A DNA stretch of 64,000 bases from Tenacibaculum larymnensis (GCF_028829235.1 NZ_JAIWJY010000008.1:62001-126000); one strand, 5' to 3'; positions 1 through 10,509 are shown, counted from the stretch's first letter. The notes: a model not told the origin generated them from the sequence alone. Numbers and translations are program-made.

Positions 1-281
1 CAGAAGCATTAAAAGATTTACAGAAAAGAGGTTTTACTCTTGATTTTAACTTGAAGGAAAAAGAAATAGAGAGTAAAAATACTAAAGAAATTTTCTCTCC
101 AGATACCTTTGAAGTTGTAGAGGTATATCGATTTGAAGGCATGAGTAGCGCAGGAGACAATTCTGTTGTATATGCAATTCAGACGAAAACAGGTGTTAAA
201 GGAGTTTTAGTTGATGCTTATGGAGTGTATGCTAACTCTCTTTCTCCAGAAATGATTCAAAAATTAAAAATAGTACGATAA
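1..281 (+). CDS. C-terminal part of a small conserved Bacteroidetes protein (5' end outside window)
   Basis: The reading frame is open from the left edge (codons begin at base 3) to the stop at 281, so only the last 92 codons are visible. The visible part has the segments VVEVYRFEGMSS, DNSVVYAI and LVDAYGVYA. I recognise this as a family of about 100-residue proteins common in Bacteroidetes, often labelled 'phosphoribosylpyrophosphate synthetase' in databases. It is far too short for that enzyme and shows no PRPP-binding motif, so I treat the name as unsupported. No signal peptide or membrane segment is visible. Function is unknown. Confidence 0.7.
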   Translation, partial: EALKDLQKRGFTLDFNLKEKEIESKNTKEIFSPDTFEVVEVYRFEGMSSAGDNSVVYAIQTKTGVKGVLVDAYGVYANSLSPEMIQKLKIVR

Positions 282-396
282 TTTAAAAACCAGAGGATAT
301 CGTAGATAAAAAAGAGTTATTTCCCTTAAAAAATTAAGATGTTTTCCTTATGTAATAAATAACCTTTTGCCTATAAGTTTCTAAATAGAGGTAAGA

Positions 397-404
397 TATA
401 TTTG
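397..404 (+). promoter_or_regulatory. Bacteroidetes -7 promoter element (TATATTTG)
   Basis: Exact match to TAnnTTTG, 31 bases before the lipoprotein start at 435. The element and the AT-rich leader after it (AATTAACCC...TATTTTATGAA) closely resemble those in front of the lipoprotein at 12482. No clear -33 TTG at the usual spacing was found. Confidence 0.6.
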
Positions 405-434
405 GGCTAATTAATTAACCCAAACTAATATTTT

Positions 435-908
435 ATGAAGACTTTAAAAACCCTAATGCTGGTAAGTATCTTTTTCATGGTATTTGCATCATGTCAAAAC
501 GAAGAAACAGTACTACCAAACGAAACTCAGACAGAAGCAGCCGATGCAAAAGCTGCAAAATCCACAGATGATTTAAGATTAGATTACCATGAAGACTACG
601 GAGTAGTTAGAGCGGATGAATACCCAATGAATCCAGAAGGTGTTGCAAAACCAACCTTAGATTTATTTTTAGAAAAAGGAAACCTTAAAAAAGAAGATTT
701 AAAAAGTTACCGTATTGTAAAAGATGAATTTTCAGGTATAGGTTTAGCAGAGCATAGAATGGAGGATGGTAATGTAATACAAGTACCGCACGAGTATGAA
801 AGGCAACCAGTTTATAGGTTTGAAGCTGAACTAAATGATGGAACTAAAGTTAGAATTATTATAATTATAATATGTTCAAATGGTTTAATTATAATCATTT
901 GGTGGTAA
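435..908 (+). CDS. Predicted lipoprotein with an isoleucine-rich C-terminus
   Basis: 157 residues. The N-terminus is a lipoprotein signal peptide with a lipobox ending FASC at Cys20, so the mature protein should be lipid-anchored in the envelope. The rest is acidic and hydrophilic with no recognised domain. The last 19 residues are odd: six consecutive Ile, then CSNG, then Leu, four Ile and two Trp at the very end. The DNA for this tail is an imperfect repeat rich in attataat. The gene stands alone with its own promoter (397) and terminator (930). It may belong with the lipoproteins at 12482 and 13077. Function unknown. Confidence 0.75.
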   Translation: MKTLKTLMLVSIFFMVFASCQNEETVLPNETQTEAADAKAAKSTDDLRLDYHEDYGVVRADEYPMNPEGVAKPTLDLFLEKGNLKKEDLKSYRIVKDEFSGIGLAEHRMEDGNVIQVPHEYERQPVYRFEAELNDGTKVRIIIIIICSNGLIIIIWW

Positions 909-929
909 TAAAATAAGTAAGTATTTCTA

Positions 930-963
930 AAAGACCTTATACACAAGTATGAGGTCTTTTTTA
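930..963 (+). terminator. Intrinsic terminator after the lipoprotein gene at 435
   Basis: Stem AAGACCTTATAC / GTATGAGGTCTT (one G-U pair), four-base loop, then a run of T. Confidence 0.8.
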
Positions 964-968
964 TATGA

Positions 969-3062
<2,094 letters not shown>

Positions 3063-3088
3063 TTTATACATAAATTTAAAATCACTAA

Positions 3089-3118
3089 AAAAGTCTTGCC
3101 AATGCAAGACTTTTTTTA
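3089..3118 (+). terminator. Intrinsic terminator after the dienoyl-CoA reductase-like gene
   Basis: Stem AAAAGTCTTGC / GCAAGACTTTT with a short loop (caat), followed by a T run. Confidence 0.85.
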
Positions 3119-3193
3119 TGCACACAACTACAGTGAATAAGTCTAAATAATTACCGATATTTGTAGCTCACATTTTTTTGAAAAAAGTAAATT

Positions 3194-3376
3194 ATGGCAA
3201 TGAACAAAAACACTGTCCTAGGTTGGGCAACGCTTATAATGGTATTAATGGGGATTTTACTTATATGTTTAGCAGTATTTAAGTATGATGAAATAGCTGG
3301 ATATGGCTTTGGAGCTGTTGGTTTAGGTTTTTTTGCAAATGCATGGGTATTTAATGCCTTAAAAGGAAGAGTTTAA
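3194..3376 (+). CDS. Small two-TM membrane protein upstream of ettA
   Basis: 60 residues with two hydrophobic segments (about residues 8-28 and 36-55) joined by a short loop containing KYDE, and a basic C-terminus. It matches my memory of a conserved small flavobacterial membrane protein (the CAL67264-type family) found next to the ABC-F gene. It lies 20 bases before ettA with no terminator between, so the two are probably cotranscribed. No enzymatic motif is present. Function unknown. Confidence 0.75.
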   Translation: MAMNKNTVLGWATLIMVLMGILLICLAVFKYDEIAGYGFGAVGLGFFANAWVFNALKGRV

Positions 3377-3396
3377 TTAAAGAAAAAAATAAAGAA

Positions 3397-5088
3397 ATGA
3401 GCGACGATAAAAAAGTCATTTTTTCAATGAATAAGGTCTCTAAGACCTACCAAAGTACAGGAAAACAAGTTTTAAAAGATATTTATTTAAGTTTCTTTTA
3501 TGGAGCTAAAATTGGTATTTTAGGTTTAAACGGTTCGGGTAAATCTACTTTATTAAAAATTATAGCAGGAGTAGAAAAAAATTACCAAGGAGATGTTACA
3601 TTTTCACCAGGTTATAAGGTTGGATATTTAGAACAAGAGCCACAATTAGATGAAAACAAAACTGTTTTAGAAGTTGTTAAAGAAGGAGCAGCAGAAACTG
3701 TTGCTATTTTAGATGAATACAACAAGATAAACGACATGTTTGGTTTAGAGGAAGTGTATTCTGATGCAGATAAGATGCAAAAATTAATGGATCGTCAAGC
3801 TGAACTACAAGATAAAATTGATGCATCTAATGCTTGGGAGTTAGATACTAAGTTAGAAATTGCCATGGATGCGTTACGTACGCCTGAAGGTGATAAAAAA
3901 ATAGGAGTATTATCAGGAGGAGAGCGTCGTCGTGTAGCCTTATGTCGTTTATTATTACAAGAACCAGAAATTTTATTATTAGATGAGCCTACCAACCACT
4001 TAGATGCAGAATCTGTACATTGGTTAGAGCACCATTTAGCACAATATAAAGGAACCGTAATTGCAGTAACGCACGACCGTTATTTCTTAGATAATGTAGC
4101 AGGATGGATTTTAGAGTTAGATAGAGGAGAAGGTATCCCTTGGAAAGGAAATTATTCATCTTGGTTAGATCAGAAGTCAAAACGTTTGGCTCAAGAAAGC
4201 AAGACAGCATCTAAACGTCAAAAAACATTAGAACGAGAGTTAGAATGGGTACGTCAAGGAGCAAAAGGTCGTCAAACAAAGCAAAAAGCACGTTTGAAGA
4301 ACTATGAGAAGTTAATGAGCCAAGACCAAAAGCAAACGGAAGAAAAATTAGAAATCTATATTCCAAATGGTCCACGTTTAGGAACGAATGTAATTGAAGC
4401 TACTGGTGTTTCTAAAGCTTACGGAGATAAGTTATTATATGAAAACTTAGAATTTAATTTACCACAAGCAGGAATTGTAGGAATTATTGGTCCAAACGGA
4501 GCAGGTAAGACTACTATTTTTAGAATGATTATGGGAGAAGAAACTCCTGATGCTGGAAGTTTTAAAGTAGGAGAGACAGCCAAAATTGCTTACGTAGACC
4601 AATCACATTCAAACATAGACCCTGAAAAATCTATTTGGGAGAACTTTTCAGAAGGTCAGGATTTAGTGATGATGGGAGGTAAGCAAGTAAATTCGAGAGC
4701 TTATCTAAGTCGCTTTAACTTTTCAGGAAGTGAGCAAAACAAAAAAGTAGCTACTTTATCAGGAGGAGAACGTAACCGTTTACATTTAGCAATGACTCTA
4801 AAAGAAGAAGGTAACGTATTGTTATTAGATGAGCCTACTAACGATTTAGATGTAAATACGCTACGAGCTTTAGAAGAAGGTTTGGAGAATTTTGCAGGTT
4901 GTGCTGTAGTAATTTCGCACGATAGATGGTTCTTAGACCGTATTTGTACACACATCTTAGCCTTTGAAGGAGATAGTCAAGTGTATTTCTTTGAAGGTTC
5001 TTTCTCTGATTATGAAGAGAATAAGAAGAAACGTTTAGGAGGTGATTTAATGCCTAAGCGAATTAAATACAAGAAGTTAATTAGATAA
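3397..5088 (+). CDS. ettA: Energy-dependent translational throttle protein EttA (ABC-F ATPase)
   Basis: 563 residues (E. coli EttA is about 555). It contains two ABC nucleotide-binding domains and no membrane domain. Walker A sites are GLNGSGKST and GPNGAGKTT; signature motifs are LSGGERRRVAL and LSGGERNRLHL; both Walker B/DEPTN boxes are intact (LLLDEPTNHLD and LLLDEPTNDLD). An arm insertion sits in the first domain and a charged linker between the domains. ABC-F proteins of this type bind the ribosomal E site and couple translation start to ATP/ADP level. The first domain and linker favour EttA over Uup. Confidence 0.92.
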   Translation: MSDDKKVIFSMNKVSKTYQSTGKQVLKDIYLSFFYGAKIGILGLNGSGKSTLLKIIAGVEKNYQGDVTFSPGYKVGYLEQEPQLDENKTVLEVVKEGAAETVAILDEYNKINDMFGLEEVYSDADKMQKLMDRQAELQDKIDASNAWELDTKLEIAMDALRTPEGDKKIGVLSGGERRRVALCRLLLQEPEILLLDEPTNHLDAESVHWLEHHLAQYKGTVIAVTHDRYFLDNVAGWILELDRGEGIPWKGNYSSWLDQKSKRLAQESKTASKRQKTLERELEWVRQGAKGRQTKQKARLKNYEKLMSQDQKQTEEKLEIYIPNGPRLGTNVIEATGVSKAYGDKLLYENLEFNLPQAGIVGIIGPNGAGKTTIFRMIMGEETPDAGSFKVGETAKIAYVDQSHSNIDPEKSIWENFSEGQDLVMMGGKQVNSRAYLSRFNFSGSEQNKKVATLSGGERNRLHLAMTLKEEGNVLLLDEPTNDLDVNTLRALEEGLENFAGCAVVISHDRWFLDRICTHILAFEGDSQVYFFEGSFSDYEENKKKRLGGDLMPKRIKYKKLIR

Positions 5089-5115
5089 AATTATTGTCTA
5101 ATATTTTATAAAATA

Positions 5116-5147
5116 AAACTCGAAGTTAGCAGCTTCGAGTTTTTTCT
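5116..5147 (+). terminator. Intrinsic terminator after ettA
   Basis: Stem AAACTCGAAG / CTTCGAGTTT with loop ttagcag, followed by a T run. Confidence 0.85.
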
Positions 5148-5263
5148 TTTTCTATAACAATTGTCCCCTCAATGTAAAACTGTTTTGTAGATAGTTTTTC
5201 ATAGTATAGCGAATTGTGTTAAAGTTTTCTTAACAACAATTATTATGCCGTAAACTCAATAAA

Positions 5264-5311
5264 ATAACATTTTTATTGAATTTATGTTATTTTTTACCGT
5301 TTTACGGTAAA
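5264..5311. other. Two adjacent palindromes in the ettA-peptide gap
   Basis: ATAACAT at 5264-5270 is mirrored by ATGTTAT at 5284-5290. It is followed by a near-perfect hairpin TTTACCGT-ttt-ACGGTAAA at 5293-5311. Neither has a proper T tail. They lie between two convergent genes, so an operator role is not obvious. The rest of 5148-5330 shows nothing else. Confidence 0.4.
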
Positions 5312-5332
5312 TTATCTGTTTTTAGTACTGTG

Positions 5333-5363
5333 TAAAAAACCTCACCATTTATTGATGAGGTTT
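5333..5363 (-). terminator. Intrinsic terminator after the first six-Cys peptide gene
   Basis: Read on the minus strand: AACCTCA stem, then TGAGGTTTTTT. It lies 24 bases past the stop of the peptide gene at 5387. Confidence 0.75.
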
Positions 5364-5386
5364 ATAAGTATTTATATTTCATGAGT

Positions 5387-5575
5387 TTAGTAGCACTTTT
5401 CAAAGTAGCCATCAACACAGCAATATGGAACATCAGTAATACAGTGTACAGGAGAAGGGTATTGGCTGTTACAGGCCAAACCTTCTCTAGGGCATATGCT
5501 AGTAATTCCACCAGTAATAGATTTTTGCTCAGATACTTTTAAGACAAGCCCAATGTTTGAAATATTTTTTAACAT
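5387..5575 (-). CDS. Double-glycine leader peptide with six-cysteine core (peptide 1)
   Basis: 62 residues from the ATG at 5575. The frame is open further upstream, but that stretch would run toward the terminator of the next gene and is not credible as coding. Residues 1-23 form a leader (MLKNISNIGL...EQKSITGG) of the kind cut by C39 peptidase-ABC exporters. The 39-residue core has six Cys with spacing C-x6-C-x9-C-x6-CC-x7-C, which suggests three disulfides. Peptide 2 at 5781 has the same total length, leader length and Cys pattern. A secreted bacteriocin-like or signalling peptide is inferred. No C39 transporter or modification enzyme is in the window. Confidence 0.75.
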   Translation of the reverse strand: MLKNISNIGLVLKVSEQKSITGGITSICPREGLACNSQYPSPVHCITDVPYCCVDGYFEKCY

Positions 5576-5668
5576 AATCATAAATTTTAAAGTTGTTATA
5601 AATTTATGTATTAAGTCAAAAGTAAACTTTAGAAAAACCGTAATAAATGTAAGGTAATTATGTATTTT

Positions 5669-5701
5669 AAAAACAAACCTCACCAATTAGGTGAGGTTTA
5701 C
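5669..5701 (-). terminator. Intrinsic terminator after the second six-Cys peptide gene
   Basis: Perfect stem AAACCTCACC-aatta-GGTGAGGTTT. Reading minus it ends in GTTTTT. It nearly duplicates the terminator of peptide 1, as expected if the whole gene unit was duplicated. Confidence 0.8.
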
Positions 5702-5780
5702 GAACTTTTATATGTTCTCTAATAATCCTTTTTCGAAACTTTAACTAAATTAATAGCTCTTTGTGTTATAAGGTTTACTA

Positions 5781-5969
5781 TTAACTACATATTTCATAAA
5801 AACCATTAACGCAACAAAAGTCAGCAGCTGGAAGGCATTCAGAAGGAAATTGAGATCCATTAGGACAACGATCTCCTAAAGAACATTCTTTCATGTCATT
5901 TCCTCCTTTTACTGATTTTTGCTCTTCTTTCTTTAAAATAGTTCCTACTTTTAAAATATTTCTTAACAT
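5781..5969 (-). CDS. Double-glycine leader peptide with six-cysteine core (peptide 2)
   Basis: 62 residues: a 23-residue leader (MLRNILKVGT...EQKSVKGG) and a 39-residue core. Core cysteines are spaced C-x5-C-x9-C-x6-CC-x7-C, matching peptide 1 except for one residue in the first interval. The shared tail is xCCVxGxxExC. Leader and core both diverge from peptide 1, so this is not a recent copy. Each gene has its own terminator. Export through a C39-type ABC transporter is inferred from the GG leader; the partner genes must lie elsewhere. Confidence 0.78.
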   Translation of the reverse strand: MLRNILKVGTILKKEEQKSVKGGNDMKECSLGDRCPNGSQFPSECLPAADFCCVNGFYEICS

Positions 5970-6063
5970 AAGTGTAAATTTTTATTGTGAAACAAATTTA
6001 TATTATAGAAGTCAAGAAACTTGATTAAAAACCGTAATAAGAATAAGGGAATTACGTACTTTT

Positions 6064-6516
6064 TTAATTATGAAAAGCAGCATTATGCGCTAAATCTCCG
6101 TTACAACTGTTACACTTTCCAGTAGTATCTGCCCCTCCAGCACAACCGTTGGTACAGGTATAGTGATATTGTCCAGCAGCATTAGGTCCAGAAGTAGTCT
6201 GTGTTACAGGAGTTGATATTGGAGAGTTGGAAGTTTTATTTTGTGTATTGTGAAATCCTTGGTTATGAGCAAGAGGAGTTTTACAAACAGGGCAAGAAGT
6301 ACCTTGAACACTTGAAGTACCTCCTTCACACTTTTTAGGGCATATATAATGCGCTCCTCCAATAATATTAACAGAATTATTGTTGTTATTTGGAAGTTGT
6401 GGAGTTGGACGTTCACTAAAAGGAACCGTTAATGGATTTACGGGTGTTTTCTTTTCTTCTGTTTTACAAGAATAAAAACAGCATAATAAAACGAATATTG
6501 AGAGTATTTTTTTCAT
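6064..6516 (-). CDS. Lipoprotein with two tandem zinc-ribbon-like repeats
   Basis: 150 residues from the ATG at 6516. The lipobox ends FYSC at Cys17. After a Pro/Asn-rich linker come two repeats (about residues 55-91 and 117-150). Each has the pattern HYxC-x3-C-x-GG...C-x2-C-x4-LAHN-x2-FHN. The paired Cys and His look like a structural metal site and recall the heavy-metal-binding domains of P-type ATPases and CusB-like proteins. I infer a periplasmic or surface metal-binding role. The true partner is unknown. It lies downstream of lpdA but is separated from it by a terminator. Confidence 0.75.
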   Translation of the reverse strand: MKKILSIFVLLCCFYSCKTEEKKTPVNPLTVPFSERPTPQLPNNNNNSVNIIGGAHYICPKKCEGGTSSVQGTSCPVCKTPLAHNQGFHNTQNKTSNSPISTPVTQTTSGPNAAGQYHYTCTNGCAGGADTTGKCNSCNGDLAHNAAFHN

Positions 6517-6525
6517 ATTCAAATA

Positions 6526-6556
6526 TAAAAAAACCTCGTCAAAAAAGACGAGGTTA
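6526..6556 (-). terminator. Intrinsic terminator after lpdA
   Basis: Stem AACCTCGTC-aaaaaa-GACGAGGTT; read on the minus strand it is followed by a T run. Confidence 0.85.
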
Positions 6557-6580
6557 TAATTTATATAAAGTTTGTAAATT

Positions 6581-7969
6581 TTATAAATGAATTACTTCAT
6601 CATAAGCATCTGCAACAGCTTCCATAACCGCTTCACTCATGGTTGGGTGAGGGTGAATTGCTTTTAATACTTCATGACCAGTAGTTTCTAATTTACGACC
6701 TAAAACAGCTTCAGCAATCATGTCAGTTACACCAGCACCAATCATATGGCATCCTAACCATTCACCATATTTAGCATCAAAAATAACTTTTACAAATCCG
6801 TCAGGAGTTCCAGCAGCTTTAGCTTTACCTGAAGCAGAGAATGGGAATTTTCCAACTTTTAATTCGTAACCTTTTTCCTTTGCTTGCTCTTCAGTTAAAC
6901 CAACAGAAGCAATCTCAGGAGTAGCATAGGTACAACCAGGAATGTTTCTATAGTCGATAGTTTCAGTATGCAGACCAGCAATTTTTTCAACACAGGTAAT
7001 TCCTTCTGCAGAAGCAACGTGAGCAAGAGCAGGACCAGGAGTTACATCACCAATAGCATAATAACCAGGAATGTTAGTTTGATACCAATCGTTTACTAAG
7101 ATTTTATCTCTATCAGTAATAATACCCACATCTTCTAAACCGATGTTTTCAATATTGGTTTTAATACCAACAGCTGATAATACGATGTCTGCTTCTAAAA
7201 TTTCTTCTCCTTTTTTAGTTTTAACGGTAGCTTTTACTCCATCCCCAGAAGTATCAACAGCTTCTACAGAAGAACTAGTCATTACTTTAATTCCAGCTTT
7301 TTTGAAAGAACGCTCCATTTGTTTAGAAACATCTTTATCTTCTACAGGAACAATTGTTGGCATAAACTCAACAACAGTAACGTCAGTTCCCATTGAGTTA
7401 TAGAAGTGAGCAAACTCAACTCCAATAGCACCAGAACCTACAACAATCATTGATTTTGGTTGTTTAGGTAAGCTCATAGCCTCACGATATCCGATAACTT
7501 TTTTACCGTCTTGAGGTAAACTTGGTAACTCACGTGAACGAGCTCCAGTTGCAATAATGATATGGTCAGCTGAATACTCAGTTACTTTACCATCTTTATC
7601 AGTAACATCAACTTTTTTACCAGCTTTTACCTTTCCAAAACCATCGATGATGTCTATTTTATTTTTCTTCATTAAGAACTGAACACCTTTGCTCATTCCT
7701 TCAGCAACACCACGACTACGTTTAATAACCGCTTCAAAATCTTTATCGATTGCTTCTGCTTTTAAACCGTACTCATCAACATGTTTTAAATAATCATATA
7801 CTTGAGCAGATTTTAATAATGCTTTGGTAGGAATACATCCCCAGTTTAAGCAAATTCCACCTAAGTTTTCCTTTTCAACTACAGCGGTTTTAAATCCCAA
7901 TTGAGATGCTCTAATGGCAGTTACATAACCTCCAGGACCACTTCCGATTATTAATACGTCGTATTTCAT
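6581..7969 (-). CDS. lpdA: Dihydrolipoyl dehydrogenase (E3)
   Basis: 462 residues, typical for E3. An N-terminal FAD motif (IIGSGPGGYVTAIRA) is followed by the redox-active disulfide GGICLNWGCIPTK. A second Rossmann fold for NAD is at VVGSGAIGVEFA, and the C-terminal catalytic dyad is HPHPTMSEA. The enzyme reoxidises the lipoyl groups of pyruvate, 2-oxoglutarate or branched-chain 2-oxoacid dehydrogenases and the glycine cleavage system. No E1 or E2 gene is nearby, so it may serve several complexes. A single gene with its own terminator. Confidence 0.95.
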   Translation of the reverse strand: MKYDVLIIGSGPGGYVTAIRASQLGFKTAVVEKENLGGICLNWGCIPTKALLKSAQVYDYLKHVDEYGLKAEAIDKDFEAVIKRSRGVAEGMSKGVQFLMKKNKIDIIDGFGKVKAGKKVDVTDKDGKVTEYSADHIIIATGARSRELPSLPQDGKKVIGYREAMSLPKQPKSMIVVGSGAIGVEFAHFYNSMGTDVTVVEFMPTIVPVEDKDVSKQMERSFKKAGIKVMTSSSVEAVDTSGDGVKATVKTKKGEEILEADIVLSAVGIKTNIENIGLEDVGIITDRDKILVNDWYQTNIPGYYAIGDVTPGPALAHVASAEGITCVEKIAGLHTETIDYRNIPGCTYATPEIASVGLTEEQAKEKGYELKVGKFPFSASGKAKAAGTPDGFVKVIFDAKYGEWLGCHMIGAGVTDMIAEAVLGRKLETTGHEVLKAIHPHPTMSEAVMEAVADAYDEVIHL

Positions 7970-8002
7970 GTCGTTTATTTTTACTTGTTGTTTGTTAAAT
8001 AT

Positions 8003-8599
8003 TTATTTACAATTTTCATTGTAATGTTCAATAATATTTCCTGTAATTGAATTTATTTTGTCTTCAAAATTCTTTTTTAAACTTTTTTTATCTTTTATAA
8101 GCTCAGAAAAATTATTACAATGAGAAACATATTTCGAAATGACTCTTCTGTATTTATTTCCTTTTTCATTATTCGGTAATTTTTCAGCAAAGTCTGTATT
8201 ACTTTTACCTATAAAGTAAGTTGTATAGGTTCCACCTCCAAACCCATTATGAAGTGTAGGAGATTGAGATTCTAAAGAGTATAAATCTAATTTTTCACCT
8301 TTAATTTCCCTTTTTAATAGATAAATATATCTGTTTTTTATTGTTATTTTATAAATATATTCATCCCCAAACCTAAATTTCAGACTCTTAACATCTTTTT
8401 CATCATAAACTATTTTCTCACAATCAGATGTTTTTTTAAATTTTATTTTTCCTCCATAGTTGGTTATTTTCACAAGACCTTCTATTTTATTTCCATTTCT
8501 TAAATAAATGGTACCTTTCTCATATGTGTTAAAAATAGATTGAGCGGAAGTGTTTAATGAAAATAAAAATAGTAAAAATAATAAAATGACTTTCTTCAT
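8003..8599 (-). CDS. Secreted protein of unknown function
   Basis: 198 residues with a cleavable signal peptide (hydrophobic core at residues 4-17, cut likely after SAQ). The mature part begins with a small beta-rich region (GTIYLRNGNKIEGLVKI, DEKDVKSLKF). This resembles flavobacterial envelope proteins that start with a short SH3-like module, but I cannot name a family. The C-terminus is lysine- and asparagine-rich. It lies 15 bases downstream of argS on the same strand and could be read through from it. Function unknown. Confidence 0.65.
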   Translation of the reverse strand: MKKVILLFLLFLFSLNTSAQSIFNTYEKGTIYLRNGNKIEGLVKITNYGGKIKFKKTSDCEKIVYDEKDVKSLKFRFGDEYIYKITIKNRYIYLLKREIKGEKLDLYSLESQSPTLHNGFGGGTYTTYFIGKSNTDFAEKLPNNEKGNKYRRVISKYVSHCNNFSELIKDKKSLKKNFEDKINSITGNIIEHYNENCK

Positions 8600-8614
8600 A
8601 AATAGCTTAATTAA

Positions 8615-10387
8615 TTACATTCTTTCAGGAACTTGAATTCCTAATAATTTGAATGCAGATTTTATGGTGTCAGCTACTTTTTTAGATAATTGAACTCTAA
8701 ACACTTTTTTATCTTGATTTTCTTCTCCTAAAATAGATACGTTTTGATAGAATGAGTTAAACTCTTTTACCAAATCGTATGTGTAATTAGCAATAACAGC
8801 AGGTGAATAATTATTTGCTGCTTGCTGAATTACTTCAGGGTACAATTCTAATTGCTTAATTAATTCTTTCTCTTTCTCGTGTAATTCTACTGATACCGAA
8901 GAAGAATAATCAAAGTTAGCTTTACGTAAGATTGATTGAATTCTCGCATAGGTGTATTGTACAAACGGACCTGTATTTCCTTGGAAGTCTACGGATGCTT
9001 GTGGGTCAAACAAAATTCTCTTTTTAGGATCTACCTTTAAAATGAAGTATTTTAAAGCTCCTAATCCGATAATTTTATATAACTCCTCTTTTTCCTCAGT
9101 AGAATACCCTTCTAACTTACCTAACTCTTGTGAAATTTCACGAGCTGTATTGGTCATTTCATCCATTAAATCATCGGCATCTACTACAGTCCCTTCACGA
9201 GATTTCATTTTTCCAGAAGGTAAATCAACCATTCCGTAACTTAAGTGGAATAATTGCTTAGCCCAAGAGTACCCCAGTTTTTGTAAGATTAAGAATAAAA
9301 CCTTAAAGTGGTAGTCTTGTTCGTTACCTACGGTATATACCATTCCATTTACATCAGGAAAATCTTTAGAACGTTGGATAGCAGTACCAATATCTTGCGT
9401 CATGTACACCGCAGTTCCATCCGAACGTAATACTAGTTTTTCGTCTAGTCCTTCGTCAGTTAAATCACACCAAACAGAACCATCTTCTTTTTTGAAGAAA
9501 ACACCATTTTTAAGTCCTTCTTCAATAACATCTTTTCCTAATAAATAAGTGTTGCTTTCGTAGTATAATTTGTCAAAGTTAACTCCGATGTTTTCATAAG
9601 TAACATCGAACCCTTTATATACCCATCCGTTCATCATTTCCCAAAGGGCTACAACTTCCTTATCACCAGCTTCCCATTTACGAAGCATTTCTTGTGCTTC
9701 TAAAAATAATGGGGCTTGTTTTTTAGCATCTTCTTCAGAAGTGCCAGAAGCGACTAATTCGCCAATTTCTTTTTTATACTCTTGATCAAACTTTACGTAG
9801 TAATTACCAACCAGTTTATCTCCTTTCAATCCAGTTGATTCAGGAGTTTCGCCTTCTCCAAATTTTTTCCAAGCTAACATCGACTTACAAATGTGGATAC
9901 CACGATCGTTGATAATTTGTGTTTTGTAAACTTTATGCCCTGCAGCTTTTAAAATTTCAGCAACAGAATATCCTAATAATACATTACGAACATGTCCTAA
10001 GTGCAAAGGTTTGTTGGTGTTTGGAGAAGAATACTCTACCATTCGAGCATCTGTTTCGTCTTCTTTTACAAAACCATACCTTGCATCTGCTGCAATTTCA
10101 TTAAAAAAGTTTACATAAAAAGAATCGTCAACGACTAAGTTTAAAAAACCTTTTACAACATTGTAACTGGTAACTTCGTTGATGTTTTCAACTATATATT
10201 TACCTAAATCTTCACCAATTTGAACCGGATTTCCTTTTTTGTACCGTAGTAAAGGGAAGACAACAACAGTTATGTCTCCTTCAAAATCTTTACGGGTTGC
10301 TTGAAATTCTACACTAGGAATTTCTACATCATACAAGGCTAAAAATCCTTCTTTTACTTTCGTTTCTATTAACGATTGAATATTCAT
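8615..10387 (-). CDS. argS: Arginyl-tRNA synthetase
   Basis: 590 residues from the ATG at 10387. An upstream extension of the frame would cover the promoter, and family length (about 580-590) supports this start. It shows the ArgRS N-terminal additional domain, the class I HLGH motif (SSPNTNKPLHLGHVRN), a KMSKS-like loop (GKMKSREGT) and the alpha-helical anticodon-binding domain (near QYTYARIQSILRK). It charges tRNA-Arg. Its activity is the input sensed by the arginine leader at 52.6 kb if the attenuation model given here is right. Confidence 0.95.
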   Translation of the reverse strand: MNIQSLIETKVKEGFLALYDVEIPSVEFQATRKDFEGDITVVVFPLLRYKKGNPVQIGEDLGKYIVENINEVTSYNVVKGFLNLVVDDSFYVNFFNEIAADARYGFVKEDETDARMVEYSSPNTNKPLHLGHVRNVLLGYSVAEILKAAGHKVYKTQIINDRGIHICKSMLAWKKFGEGETPESTGLKGDKLVGNYYVKFDQEYKKEIGELVASGTSEEDAKKQAPLFLEAQEMLRKWEAGDKEVVALWEMMNGWVYKGFDVTYENIGVNFDKLYYESNTYLLGKDVIEEGLKNGVFFKKEDGSVWCDLTDEGLDEKLVLRSDGTAVYMTQDIGTAIQRSKDFPDVNGMVYTVGNEQDYHFKVLFLILQKLGYSWAKQLFHLSYGMVDLPSGKMKSREGTVVDADDLMDEMTNTAREISQELGKLEGYSTEEKEELYKIIGLGALKYFILKVDPKKRILFDPQASVDFQGNTGPFVQYTYARIQSILRKANFDYSSSVSVELHEKEKELIKQLELYPEVIQQAANNYSPAVIANYTYDLVKEFNSFYQNVSILGEENQDKKVFRVQLSKKVADTIKSAFKLLGIQVPERM

Positions 10388-10408
10388 TGGTTCTTTTTGA
10401 TTATCGCA

Positions 10409-10416
10409 CAAAATTA
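10409..10416 (-). promoter_or_regulatory. Promoter -7 element of argS
   Basis: TAATTTTG on the minus strand (matches TAnnTTTG), 22 bases before the chosen argS start. It lies inside the longer open frame and so supports the shorter protein. Confidence 0.5.
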
Positions 10417-10497
10417 GTGTTTTTAATTTTTTCTTCCCATCAATTTTAAGGATGATTTTTTGATTCATGATTATAGCATACTTAGTTGATGCTTTTG

Positions 10498-10505
10498 TAC
10501 CTTTG
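10498..10505 (+). promoter_or_regulatory. Promoter -7 element of the YkgJ-family gene, almost touching the start codon
   Basis: TACCTTTG ends 4 bases before the ATG at 10510. Transcription from it would begin at or next to the start codon, giving a leaderless or near-leaderless mRNA. It also decides the start: an in-frame ATG at 10486 would lie upstream of the promoter. Confidence 0.55.
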
Positions 10506-10509
10506 CACC

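Noticed and set aside
1..281. Phosphoribosylpyrophosphate synthetase
   Set aside because: Family is about 100 residues with no PRPP motif; the name looks like a propagated misannotation.
5576..5686. Longer version of six-Cys peptide 1
   Set aside because: The extension is hydrophobic low-complexity sequence that ends inside the terminator of the next gene, and it would bury the GG leader.
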